Assembly: GCA_027186245.1 (NCBI GenBank)
Contig: CP114495.1
Span: 8,920,501-8,984,500, forward strand
Reading direction: 5' to 3'
Origin: Coriaria nepalensis
Taxonomy: Eukaryota; Streptophyta; Magnoliopsida; Cucurbitales; Coriariaceae
DNA: 64,000 bases
Of the stretch, positions 49,769-61,659 are shown in pieces. The stretch's first letter is position 1; every line of letters begins with the position of its first letter. The translations under genes were made by a program, and so were the position numbers. The notes under the pieces were generated by a model. That model was given only the letters and a program-made list of their open reading frames with translations, was not told the DNA's origin and searched no databases.

Positions 49769-50256
49769 TTAAGCTTTGATTGTACTACCAAAACTAACAA
49801 TTGATTGTGAATTTGTGTTCACCACTTTTGACTTACCAATCCCACCAATCCCAAAAACTGTTGAACTTTCCCCGCCACCATTGTTTTTACATCTAATCGT
49901 CATACTTCGTTCTTCATGGATCTCATTATTACTTTTCAGAACCGCAGTAGCAGAATCTTCCATTGTTATGTTCGCATCTCCAACTCCATTTTGCAGTACT
50001 GTACTTTCCGGTTCCGTCTTTCTATCTCTTTCAATACTTGAATAATGTCCATCTCCATTCGCGGTCCAGAAACAGCTGATCAGAGATCCATAACAGAATA
50101 AATAAGTAAAACATCATGTTGAGATTTGGGTGGAAATTAAGGACATGAGTACTTGCATGCATGTTCTTTTTATTACAAAATACTGCATGAATTTTCATCA
50201 TTAAGCATAAGAAGAAAGAGAGAATGAAGTTACCATAATCGTGAAATGCATCCCAT
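49769..50256 (-). CDS. Small GIG protein with predicted myristoylation/palmitoylation start
   Basis: 109 residues: exon 1 50256-50234 (MGCISRL) and exon 2 50075-49769, intron gtaact to gatcag, phase 2. The start MGC, with Ser at position 5 and a further Cys pair at residues 8-9, fits N-myristoylation and palmitoylation, hence the membrane face. The middle is polar and includes a degenerate first motif (TVLQNGVGDANITM); residues 79-106 are a canonical GIG motif (TVFGIGGIGKSKVVNTNSQ, then VSFGS). No other domain. The upstream relic at 48.6 kb supports the exon borders. An ATG inside exon 2 (49963) would give a 64-residue form without the lipid signal. Possible role as a membrane-anchored partner of other GIG proteins; inference. 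Confidence 0.78.
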
Positions 50257-51892
50257 ATTTCCCCGGGGAATTGTCAGAGAGAAAGAGAACAATGGAAGCT
50301 TTACTTCACTTGAGCTTAAGCTTAGCCCAAAGTAGAGTGAAGGAAATAAATGAACTTTCCAGGATTTAGACATTAGATTTTTCTCAAAAACGTATTGGGT
50401 CAAAACCGTGTACTGGACCTGGTCAATTATGGGGGTCGAAATGGACGGATAACGGTAACAAACAAAAAAAGTGTTATGACCAAAAAAATTTATTTTAAAG
50501 AAATCCCTAAAGATATATTTGATTCGATTTCAGTTCATGTGACGTATCTGATTTTGTCATATCTAATTTTGGACTTATGTCACTGGGATTATGACCTTAG
50601 TCATCCTCGATGTTTAAAAGAAGTATTTTAATGATCAAATATTTTCATTTTGAGACTTGCTTGCAATACTAGACGGGTTTCATCCCTTGGTATATCTTTT
50701 GATGGAATTCTTTTGAATTAGTACTATATATTTGAAATCATTAGTAATTATATAAACTGTTTAATTAAGATTTATATTTTAAGATTTGGTCCAAGTGAGA
50801 TGGGAACACGGCTACTTACTATAAGCCGTCCGTCGTGGTACCAAACCCTAAAAACAAGGATGTAAGAGGTTCATATATTCAAATGGAAGACTATTTAACG
50901 GAAGACTAGACGTGAAAGTTTTTCTTGATTGGTTGAATGAGGTAGAGATTTTGTTTTTGAAATTATGGAGATTAGTGAAGAACGCAAAGTATCATTAGCT
51001 GTATTAGATTAAAGAAAAGAGTTAAACCCTAGTGACAGAGTCTGTAGGATAAATGTTGCAGGCTAATACAAATTCTCGTAAGAGATTGTATTTTGATGAT
51101 GGAGTTGTTACAACAATGATTAGTGATAAATTTGATTAATAAACAAGTTTGAAGTATATGAAATTGATACTTATTATTGTGATTTAATTTGAATTGATAT
51201 GTTACTTGATCATATATCATATAGAAAATGACTATATGTACTGTAATCCCCAATTTTAGGTGAATTTGCATGCATATATTGTGCGATGAATTGCGATTAG
51301 CTTCGGTTAAATGCTGTGAGTATTATCCCACATCGAAAATTACGATATATACTGGATTTCACTTTATCTTGGCTGTTATAAGAATCAAGCTCAACATTCC
51401 ATTCGAGAATTCTAAAATACGAGGTCAGATATTACTTAGCAGTAGCTCATAACCCCATGTGATGATGTAGTTTTTGAATGAGAAGCTAAAAATTTCATTG
51501 CAGAATCTCATTAAATTCATCTACCATATTCATTTATCTTCTGAAAATTTCTTGGCTAGTTGAAAAAAAAACCCATATAAGCATGAAATGGAAGAATGGT
51601 AGAAATTACCATGCGGCAGCAAGTCCAGCTGCGGTACATTCCTAATAACGAATCAAGTTCGGAAATATAATTGAAACAAAATAGTCATACATTCACTTCT
51701 TCATAAAAAGACAACTGCAAGTTGCAATACTTACTGTTGGCAAAAGCTAGCCAGAAGTTCTTTTTTAGTTATATCAAATTAGTATGCACGACAAGAGTAT
51801 GAGAAAGAAACATGTGAAGAAATTAAGTAGCAGTTTAGCATACAGTAGATGGAAACAAACACAAAAAAGTTTTGAACATTCACAATCGATAT
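50257..51892. other. Intergenic region with a CC-gene exon relic
   Basis: Apart from the relic at 51610-51640 I see no gene. The words ttatgagatc / tatatact vary; nothing else can be supported. Confidence 0.4.
51610..51640 (-). pseudogene. Second copy of the CC-gene first exon, start codon lost
   Basis: The minus strand reads AGGAATGTACCGCAGCTGG and on to GCCGCATG-gtaatttct, matching exon 1 of the CC gene (53476-53442) except that the ATG is now AGG and CTC is ACC. No CC exon follows before the next gene. Leftover of a tandem duplication. Confidence 0.75.
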
Positions 51893-53476
51893 TCATTTTC
51901 GGATATTACGGAATGTAATTTTGCTAATGCAATCTTCATGGTTTACGTGCGTCCTGCCGATTCCGCCTATACCAAAAACTGTATTTGATACCCAATTCTC
52001 TCCCTTCTTTCTAGTCTCATTAGATTTCCCTTTTTGAATCACGCCAAATCTGATTACAGAATCAGAGTTTGCATTTGTTACTTTTGCGTCCCCAATTCCA
52101 CCTATCCCATATACATTATTCACTTCATTTGAACCCGTTTTGCTTCGAGCATCTCCATTCTCACCGACTATTAATCCGTCTGGAAACTTACCTTTCTGAT
52201 AAAGCTCATCGAACTCTTCTATTTTCCGAACCACTTTCTTCCCAAAACTTGCCCGTTTGCAGCATTTTATTCCCGAAACTGTAGCTTCAAGTTCCTCTTT
52301 GTCCTTGTTAATTTCTTCCACGTTAACTAACCAGCTCTTAACTTCGTTCTTTACTTTCTTTTCTGGTTGATGTTCGATGATCAACAACACATCTTGCTTT
52401 CTGCTATCCAACTCATCAGATTTTCTTCTTAATTTGTTCATGTGCTTTTCAAGGTTCCAAAAGTAGTCGATCCGATTTCCGACAACCGTGCAGATGGGAG
52501 CTCCAACAACATCCACAATTTTGGTGCTGCATAAAATTCGAGAAAACCATGAACCTGTAGGACATGAACATGGAAAGAACTAATAACTTGAAAAAACTAG
52601 ATATGTGAAATCAGATTAACAGAGAAAGAATGCATAGCTTATAGAGAGCAACTTAATATCTGTCATTTTTCTGTCATAAGAACATAGAAGAACAGAAAAG
52701 GGAAATATACCACTTAAGTCTCTTATCAATCCAAAAAAATTTGTTTTCCACCCAAATGTTTTCGGACTCCACAAAGATGAAGAAATCTATTATCCATCTC
52801 CCATATTTTTCATACTAGTGATTTTGCTACCATTAAAGCTGTCTTCAGCCCTTCTTAAAGTATTATGAAGATGACCCGACCCATAAATATTCAGCCAAGC
52901 AAATTACGAAGGCCCAAGACAATTGGAAGAGTACATGTTGCTTTGATAGCAATGGGCGAAACTACATGTAGGCGCATAACCGCATGTTGCTGTAATAGAA
53001 GATAAGCTTAAGCAATGAAATAATTATCTTCTCAATTCTTAGTTTTTCTCTCTAATCGTTCTCCCTAAAATTCTTCGAGCTCGGCCGGCTCGAAAATGGC
53101 TCACCCCCCTTAACATAAAGTTCTAACCAGCCTCAAACCTCAAAACCAATCCTACGCTAAGTTGATTCAAGGCATTAATCTCAGGACTTATCAGAAGAAA
53201 AGTGATGCACTATCCCTTTTTGAAGAACGTTTGACCATAAATCTCAACCCACAGGTCTCACCTTACATCAATCATCATATCAGGTTATATATATGTTTGT
53301 GATTGATCGGGTTTATGTAGATCTTGAGTTATAGAGAAATTTTGGGCCTAAAATAGAATATCATGCTCACAGAATAAATAAATAAAAAATAAACATATAA
53401 GCATGAAACGGAAGAAGAGGAGGGGTAAGGGCAGAAATTACCATGCGGCAGCAAGTCCAGCTGCGAGACATTCCAT
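51893..53476 (-). CDS. NLR-like coiled coil with two GIG motifs
   Basis: 222 residues. Exon 1 53476-53442 (MECLAAGLAAA), intron 915 bp (gtaattt to tatgcag), exon 2 52526-51893, phase 2. MEC at the start and YFWNLEKHMNKLRRKSDELD, VKSWLVNVEEIN and ASFGKKVVRKIEEFDELYQKGKF are typical of the CC domain of RPS2/RPS5-class NLRs, in the right order. Where such receptors continue to the P-loop, this protein has GIG motif 1 at 149-175 (VYGIGGIGDAKVTNANSDS, then IRFGVI) and motif 2 at 193-220 (TVFGIGGIGRTHV ... ITFRNI), and stops. Asp or Arg stands at the P-loop Lys position, so no nucleotide binding is expected. The intron holds unrelated plus-strand sequence near 53080-53280 that may be a transposon scrap. 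Damaged copies lie at 51.6 and 63.5 kb. Confidence 0.82.
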
Positions 53477-55674
53477 TAAATCTGTTTGAAGTTATCTAGA
53501 GAGAATTGGCTAACAAGGAGCTGAAAAGGCAGCTTCAAGTAGAGAATCCAGACACCGGAAAATTAAAGAAAGCTAATAAAGCAGGTTTCTTTTTTATATA
53601 TTTTTTCTCTCAATCAGAAAATGAAATGAAGTTTCCTAAAGATCGTTGATGGTGCTAAAGAAACGAAAAAGGATAGAGCTGAGAAATTGCCCGAAAGAAA
53701 TAGAGCAGAAGCTGCAGCTACATAAGATGTAAATTCTGAGAAAGTGACCTGAATGGATAGAGGATATTATTATTACCTTCAGAGTACATTGGTACATACA
53801 TTTTTTTTTAAATAAAAAATGATTAAAAAAAAAAACCCTTTTCTTTACTATTTACATAAGTTCAGAGTTTTCAAAACTGGCATGATTTAAGTCTGACCCG
53901 GTGTTTGGGTTCGAATGGACCCACCTGTGTTTTACTTGGCTGGTGAATTATAGGTCGGATCCTAGTCGTTAAAGCTCCGATCGGGCATATATTTTAGGTC
54001 CTCGGGCTGCCCATTGTTTAAACAATCAACGGGCTGGCCCATTGTTCAAAACAGTCCACCGCCCTGCATCACTCCAGTATGGAGTTGGTTACCGACCACC
54101 CGACCATTGCACATGCCTATTTGCATTTAGTACTTATACACTAAATAGACTTCATTTTCTTGTATGATAGATTTTTTTTATAAATAAAAGAAAGAAAAAA
54201 ATTTTAAAAAGCTTCTTTTGAAATTAAAATTTTATTAAAGTAAATTTAAAAAAAAAAAAAAAATATTCTAATTTTACAAGAAAAAAAATAATAAAATAAT
54301 AATCCGAGCAATTACGCTCATCTTCTTTTTATTTTCTATCAAATCATTATGAATACAAATAATAATTTCATTTCCTAAAAAGAAAAAAAAAATTGAAATC
54401 ATTATCTTGATTGAACAAACAAAAACATAAAAATAAAAAAAATAAAAAAAAATAAACTTTTTTCCAAACCCATTAAGATTACCTAATATGAGCTCAACGA
54501 GTACTTAATGAGAATTCAATGGGTCTAGAAATTTAGCCTTTTAAGCTCAACAAGTTTGAAATTTTCAGCATATTGAGCTATTATAAAGAAGAAACATAAA
54601 AAAGAAAACGAAAGCACATACCAAAATGAAAGCATTGAAATATGAAGAAAAAATATTTTGAAATACACCATTAAAGACCGTTACATCACTAGAAAAGCTT
54701 CGGCAAAAAAAAAATGTACTTTGATACATTAGTTGAAGAATCCGATGAAAGATTGAACGTTGATACATCTGAACTTTGATACGTTTGTTGAATGATCCGA
54801 CTAAGGATAAATGACCTTCGCGAATTCATTCATTTGATCAAAACTGCAAAAAAGACAGAAAAAGATAAAGAGAAAGATAAGTTATTTATTCACGGATCCA
54901 AAAATTGAAAATAAGGTTAACCTTAGGATGAAGGTTAAATTTATAATTTTAATATTTTATTTATTTTTATAATAAATAATCAAAAAAGAAGGTCACTTTC
55001 CATAATTATAAAAGTTTATATATTCTTAAAAAATTTAGAGCCCAAACACGTATTTTGTATTTTAAAATGTATTTTGACGATATATCACGATTTAAAGAGG
55101 GGACAACATATCAAATCATGTCGGAATTTTGTATTTCGATTAACTTTTAATAATTATAAAAAAATATTTTTAAAAATTCAAAAATTATATTTTTAGTTTC
55201 TTTCACAATTTCTTGCCGATACCGAAGAAGAAAAAAAAAACAGAGCATCGAGCTCCATTAACAGATACTCGTTGAGCTCGTTAGGTAATCTTAACGGGTT
55301 TTGTTTGTTGATTTTTTTTTTCTTTTACAGAACTATCAGTTTTACCGCAACAAAATCTTTATTTTTGGTGCCAAAAAAAGAAAAAAATCAAGTTCTGTAG
55401 CCAATTTTCCGTCCCAGATACTAAACAATCATACAATTAAATGGAAACAATCGAGTCACATATAGTATAATCTATAACCGATACTGATATCTCCAACTGT
55501 GACATTCTTAGTTCGCTTGATGTTCTTGATACTTACCCAATTTTTTTCTTGAATGTCCTAATCCTGGCCAGCTACTTTTTCAGAAATTTCTACTGATAAT
55601 CTTTCAAAAATCTAAACCAAACAAACTTTTTTATTTTTGCCTCTAACAGGCTCACTTTTTTCACATGAAGAAAC
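53477..55674. other. Noncoding region
   Basis: Poly-A and poly-T runs, GC words near 53940-54060 (cgggctgcccattg twice in variant form) of possible transposon origin, and ctcgttgagctcgtta near 55268. No gene seen. Confidence 0.45.
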
Positions 55675-58220
55675 TCAGTGTAGTGCTCCTACGCTTCTTC
55701 GTCTATAGAGCAAAAACAAGAGTGTTAAACATCCTATAGTCACCCATGTAAAGGCCTCCTTTGCTCTTTTGTAATTGCAAGCTCTTGAAAGTTGTGGCAG
55801 CTCAACTTTGCTATCTCGATCCTGCGCCTTCCTTGACCTCTTTTTATGAGCTCCGTGTTTGCGAATTTGACCCTGAATGTTATAGGTAATATGTCCATAG
55901 TTTATTTTGTTTTTTGTGTCTTTCATTTTGATTTGGCCGGAATCAGACACACCAAATCCATAAACTACGTCAGAAGTACCTTTTATTGCTAGAGTCTGCT
56001 CATTGTAGTTTTCTAGATCCGAAACTTCATTGACCGTTGATGAAGATAATTTTCTCCGGCTAATGACCAAACTTTTGGTTTTACTTGTTATATGGCTATG
56101 CTTTTCATGTTTCTTGACAATCTTGTCTAGCTGTTTCATTTCTACTTCTTTCCTTTCCAATTCTTTTACCTGCCGATCCAGCGATGCATAAGAAATATTA
56201 GCATTTTTGCGCTTTTCAATTCGTTCCACCTGAAACCATTGTACCTTCTTGCTAACTGCTTTCATCGACTCCCAGTATGAATTTCCATTGCTGTCCACTT
56301 CTCCAAGTTGAAATATTTTACAGAAATGGCAAGATGTGGGTTGGTGAAGGCAGGCTTGTGAAGCCATAGGTGAATCCTCAGTCCATGTGATGTGTTCCCA
56401 ATACATGTAATACGCTATGTCCTCTGCCGGCCTTAAATTTGTCTTTGAATTTGTCAATCGGATAGTATTAAGAAAGCTACATAACAGATTGTGAAGTAGT
56501 GATCATTAGTTAGATTTACCAAAAACTATAATGATGCTCTTGACCCATATAAACCAGCAACAAATTATAATGGAAAAAAATCACGTATCCTTCAATCATA
56601 CATATAACACTGCCAACTTACCTGTGCTTGAGTTCACCTTTTATCTGCTCCATCTTGAATGTTGTACTTAAACCGACTCCATCATTTCCATGAACTGCAG
56701 AAGAAGTCCCTCTGTTTTCCAGACCGTTCTGATCATTGTAGTTGATTAAGTCTGAAATTTCACTAATTGTATCATCACTAGGGCTACACTTCTCGCAAAT
56801 TTCCAAAGTACTCAAATCATTGGGATTTTCAAAGGCTGAAGTTTCTTTTACGGAAAAGTTCCTACTACTCAATTCAGCACTTTGATCATTAGGATTAACT
56901 TTCTGGACTGAAATTTCATCCTCTGATTTTGTTTGAAACGGCAACAATTCTCCATCCTCCGGTAAGTTCAAACCTGGCTCTTCCTCTGTTGATCAAATAG
57001 TTAAATAGGGAGCTAAACAATATTGAAAACAAAAATAATAATCAATTAAATTCCATTGTTAATTAAAACATACTACCAGGAAAATGATCATCTATTACGC
57101 GCCGGTCTGCTCTCAAAGAACAAGAAGGCAAGGAGATCTCGGGTAAAGTTGAAATCGCATTGAAGTCACGATCCAGATCCATATCTCCCACACGGTCATC
57201 ATAAGCCCTTACCAACCCCATGTACGTTAGAACTTTCTCACCATGGAAGAAGTCACTATAAAGTCGAAACAATTCTTCTAGAATCCCTTCAATTTGCTCG
57301 TCTGTGAACTCTTGTGGATTTACAGTGATAATAAGTGTGGTCAGCTCTGATCTATTGAGTGCTCCATCATCATTTGCGTCGAATTGCTGAAAGATCAACT
57401 TCACCTTCTCCAAACTTTCAATCTCTCTAGTCGAACAAGTAGTAGTATTTGTGCTGTGAATTTCAGATTGCTGCACAATCTGGTCCTTCTGTACTAAATT
57501 GTGCAAAGTAGTATCGTTGTTCCTCCGAGCAACGATATCCCTTCCTCTATCTTCAATAGATATAGTCCACTTCTTTCCCACGGATTTCTGGTAGATCCTA
57601 GCAATCACCTGGAAGAACGCCCTTGACACATTCGTTGAATCTAGAGCAGAAGTTTCTATAAAATAGAGTGACTCCCTCTCAGCAATGGATTTACCTTCCT
57701 CGGAAGATACCTCCCTGAGGTTTATATCATCTATCATGTTACCAACAAGCATGACTACAATGATGGGGTCAGTATAATCTCTCAACTCCCTTAACCACCT
57801 CTCGACACTTTCAAAAGTGGAACGCTTGTTGACATTATACACGATCAACGCCCCCTTTGCCCCTTGGTAGTAAGCATTAGCAATGACCCGGTAACTGTCT
57901 TGGCCAGCTGTGTCCCAAATCTGGGCCTTGATCACCTCGGCATCAAACTCAAAGAATTTGCTGGCAAACTCCGCTCCAATAGTAGGCCTGTAATTCTCCT
58001 TGAACCCGTGACTAGTAAATCTGGATAACAAGCTTGACTTGCCCACACCAGAGTCACCGATTAAAACCACCTTAAATGAGTAGTCATAATCATCCCCACC
58101 TTTGTACTCGGTTGTTTTGTTAAGATAAGCCTCGTCCTTATTGCTTTCCGCACTCCGGCCAGTGACAGATGTTTTAAGTCTTTTGAAAACTAAAGGCAAT
58201 CTAGCCTTAGTATTATCCAT
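55675..58220 (-). CDS. Chimera: Rab-like GTPase, EF-hand segment, CHFCK domain, GIG-like motifs, membrane tail
   Basis: Three exons with matching phases: 58220-57077, 56985-56622 and 56476-55675 (introns 91 and 145 bp; gtagta to caacag, and gtaagt to atgtag), giving 769 residues. Residues 50-215 form one Rab-like domain: GDSGVGKS (55-62), WDTAGQ (102-107), NMID for NKxD (161-164), ETSA (189-192). Residues 265-355 resemble the N-terminal EF-hand part of a plant TPR protein of the At1g05150 type ([20 protein letters not shown], later [12 protein letters not shown]); the loop 281-292 has all calcium ligands. Exon 2 encodes a linker with SDLINYN and a weak motif (AVHGNDGVG). Exon 3 starts with the DIAYY/CHFCK domain, then a Lys/Glu coiled coil, a second SDLENYN and the motif [15 protein letters not shown]. 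It ends with a basic stretch and one membrane helix (about [17 protein letters not shown]), a tail-anchor pattern. Exons could instead belong to two genes, but the phases fit one. Confidence 0.75.
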
Positions 58221-59589
58221 ACCAAAAAGATTAATTAAAAAGTTGACCCCAGCAAAGATCGGAAACAGATTCCAGAAACAAATCTAGACTAGAAAGAAAA
58301 GCTTCGAATCATCATCAAAGCAAACGTCCAAGTCTAATTTCAAAAATCAAGAGAGTTCAAAAGCGAAACCAGAAGCAGCTGATTGATAATTATCTCTTCC
58401 GCTAGCTGTTGCTATAACTCTTCTGATCATGGACCGGAATTTAATAAAGCCACGAGTCTTTTCTTAATAATTTGATCAGTTATGACTAATCAAATAGTAG
58501 ACTTTCTGATAATAATAATTGTTATTCTATATGAAAAAGTAAACTGAATGGAATCATTGTTAACTTGTTCCCAAACTTCCCGATTTTTTTTTTTTTTTTT
58601 TTTTTTAAAGATAAAACTTAGACAAAATGAGTTGACTTGCTGAGTTGGAAATATCTTATTTTGTCCGAATTTTATCTCCCTATTATTTTTCTTGGAAAAT
58701 ATGAATGCTAAATGTTTCCATTATCATGAAAGAATTCCAGTTGTTGTTAGATATGTTATGTACTTGAAATTTGAATACGGGATGAGTTTTTTCAAGCAAA
58801 TTTTTTTTTTTTTTGTCCCAAGAGTATTTCGTAGTTTTATCTTATAGTAATTATACTTAAGAGTATGAGTCATAATTTGTTAAGAATTATGCAAATATAC
58901 AATATTAGATACAAATTGAAAATGGCATTTTTATACATTTTGGTTGATTGTCCCCTTAAATTAAACCGAGCCCTATCGCATCTCCGATTAGTTGAAGAGG
59001 CCTCGAATGAGATCATCCATAGAACTACGAGAACTCTTATCCAGTTTGTTTTCTTCTGAACTGGTTCCCTGGATATTGTTTACATCTCCATGTCTATCTG
59101 AAAAATTCGAAGATAAGTTGACTACGCTATCCCATTCAAACAATGTGTTCAAATTCTCACTTTAAATTGAACACGCTATTGAAGACTATGAACACCCTAA
59201 TTTGTTGAAGTCCCCAAAACCTCCATTCCTCTGTTCTGGAATTTCTTCCGTTCAAAGGAAGGAGAAAGAAGAAATGAACGCTGGAAATTTTGATATAGAT
59301 CAATGCAAAACGGCCATTTCATCTGCAAAATGAAGACCGCGTGAAAGCACCTTTTTTGATATACGAAGGAGAAAGCTGCACTTGTTTAATGAATTACTAT
59401 ATCTTTTTTGGGTTTCTTTAATTTTTTTTTTAAGATTAGAAAAAAATAGATTGAAGAAATAGAAGAAAGGAGGAGTGATAGAACTCGTACTTGGATATGG
59501 ATAAATCACATATGCTCGAGTTCATCTAGTCGAAGCTAGTATTAGTATTTGTTCCACGAATATTAGATCGCGTCACAATCGGGGTCCTT
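58221..59589. other. Intergenic stretch
   Basis: 58221-58380 is the leader of the Rab chimera, with words shared with 60380-60530. The rest has poly-T runs and no gene. Confidence 0.45.
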
Positions 59590-60379
59590 TTGTACTATAT
59601 TGTGCTTACGAGTATGGTTGTTCCTCATAGCAACGATATCCCTTGCTACATCTTCAAAAGTTGTAATCGGCTTCTTGCCCACGGTCTTCAGATAGATCAT
59701 AATAATCACCTAGGTGAATGCCTCGTACACCCTTACCGATTCCGGAAGAGAAATCTATATGAAATTGAGTGACTCCGTCTCAGCAAAGGATTTCCCTTCC
59801 TCAAAAGATACCGCCCTGAGGTTTATATCATCTCTCATGTTACCAACAAACATCATTATAATGTTGGGAACATGCAGCATGCCTTCTCAAATCCCTTAAC
59901 CTCAACTTGACATTTTCAAAAGTGGAACGCTTAGTGACATCATACACCATTAATGCCCCATCGGCCCCTCGTTTGTAAGTTTTAGCAATGAAAGGGAACC
60001 TGTCTTGGTCAGTTGTGTTATGAATATGTGCCTTGATCACCTTGCCATCCGAAATGAAGTATCTAATGATGTAGTCATATCCACTAACCCAGATGTGATT
60101 CTTGGTGCACCCGCGACTAGCAAATCTGACGATCAAGTTAGACTTTCCCAAACCAGAGTCACCGAATAAAACTACCTTGAACAAATAGTCATAACCGTCT
60201 CCAGCTTCGTACTCGGCTATTTCCTTAATATCAGCCAAGTAGTAATAATCATCTCCAGATTTGTACTCGGCTATTTTCTTGATATCAGCCTCATCGTCGT
60301 TGCTTTCCACACTCCGGCCAGTGATAGATTTTTTAAGTCTTTTGAAAGTTAAAAGTAATCTAGCCTTAGTAGTAGCCAT
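59590..60379 (-). pseudogene. Single Rab-like gene, decayed duplicate of the chimera's first exon
   Basis: The ATG at 60379 reads MATTKARLLLTFKRLKKSI, matching [19 protein letters not shown] of the chimera. It contains a small internal duplication (DDYYYLADIKEIAEYEAGDGYDY). The P-loop GDSGLGKS is kept, but WDTAGQ is HNTTDQ. The frame shifts after RDLRRHAACS (about 59890), and further down GNMRDDINLR, EEGKSFAE and a TAG in place of the ETSA Glu are readable. The EF-hand part and later exons are missing. Dead copy. Confidence 0.85.
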
Positions 60380-60705
60380 AAAAAGGTCACCCCAACAAAG
60401 AACGGAATCAAATTCCAAAAACAACTCGCAGATTAGAAAGAAAATCTACCAATCATCATCAGAATTCAGAGCAAACGCTCAAGGCCAATCTCAAAATTCA
60501 AGAGAGTTCAAGAACAAAACCTGAAAAATCCTATACTGATCATAAGAACCTTCAGCTCTTCTTGTATTCAAACCACAATAACAGCTGATTGATCATTACC
60601 TCTTCCTCTAGCTGTCGCTATTACTCTTGATCATTAACCCGAATATATCGAAGTCATTATTTTTCTTAATAACTTCGTTAGTTTGGCCGTCATGTTGATT
60701 AATCA
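60380..60705. other. Leader and flank of the Rab pseudogene
   Basis: Shares caattctcttgaattt-type leader words with 39247-39420 and 58225-58380 (reverse strand). No gene. Confidence 0.4.
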
Positions 60706-60730
60706 AACAGATGGTCCGGCCTAAACGTTC

Positions 60731-61320
60731 TGTTTCCTCCCCTTCTATTGATGTTTCTTGGTCCCCTCCTGAGGAAGGCTGGGTGAAAATCAATTGTGAT
60801 GCTGCGTGGGATGGCAAGGATGGTGCTATGGGGACTGGGATGGTGGCGAGGAATTCGTCTGGTGGAGTGGTGGCTGGGTGGTCTAAGTATGGGGTGGCTC
60901 CGTCTGCTGACGTGGCTGAATCGTGGGCTTTGCTGGAAGGCTGTGAGCTGGCGGTGAGGAAGTGGCTTTAAAAAGTGATCTTCGAAGGGGATTCCTCCTC
61001 TGTTTATGATGGAAAAGCTGTTAGTACGGGGTGGGTTAATAACTGGATGGTTAAAGATGTTCTTTCAAAGTTTGATGAGAAAAGTGTGTACCTTGATCAG
61101 TTGAAGATTGTACTGGTCCGTCGATCAGTAAACTGTGCTGCCGATTGGGTAGCGTCTAGAATTAAGCGTGAGAAGTGCCCTGATCATGGGTGCGTTGAGT
61201 TTCCCCCTTGTCATTTGCGTACGATTCTGGAAAGATGCTTGTGGGCTTTCTGGTGTTGCCCTGAGTTCTTCTGGGAAGGATCGGGCTGTTGGTTGTTGGA
61301 GAAGTTTGAGGCGAAAGGTA
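60731..61320 (+). mobile_element. RNase H-like domain fragment, LINE-type
   Basis: The plus strand reads WVKINCDAAWDGKDG, then VVAGWSKYG, ADVAESWALLEGCELAV, a TAA at 60969-60971, and on in the same frame FEGDSSSVYDG and VLVRRSVNCAADWVA. These are the blocks of the plant RVT_3 RNase H domain, with catalytic Asp, Glu and Asp present. It is found at the end of L1-type LINEs and in small stand-alone genes; the stop codon makes this one a relic. Confidence 0.8.
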
Positions 61321-61659
61321 TTGGGTGATTTTGTGTGAGGGTTTGCATGTGGCTTCCTTGTTGTTTGCTTGCTTTCTGATCGGATGTGTTACTGTTTGGT
61401 TTGTGGGTGGCTCTTGCTTTCTGGTGGGTGGTGTTGCTATCTGGTTGTTTGGTGGACGTTTTCTTCTGAAGTTCTCTCATGGCGTTTGGATTTTTTTTTT
61501 TCACTATATAATTGAAATCAAATTCATCTCGTAAAACATGAAATAAAAATAAAAATTCTTCACTCAAACAAAGTGTTGTGACAAATCAAATTCAACGTTC
61601 GCAGATGATAATAATCTCAAAGAGTCATACAATTAAATATAAACTTCCTGAATAAAAAG

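Noticed and set aside
60731..61320. Stand-alone RNase H gene
   Set aside because: An in-frame stop at 60969-60971 and the lack of a clear start; better explained as a LINE remnant.
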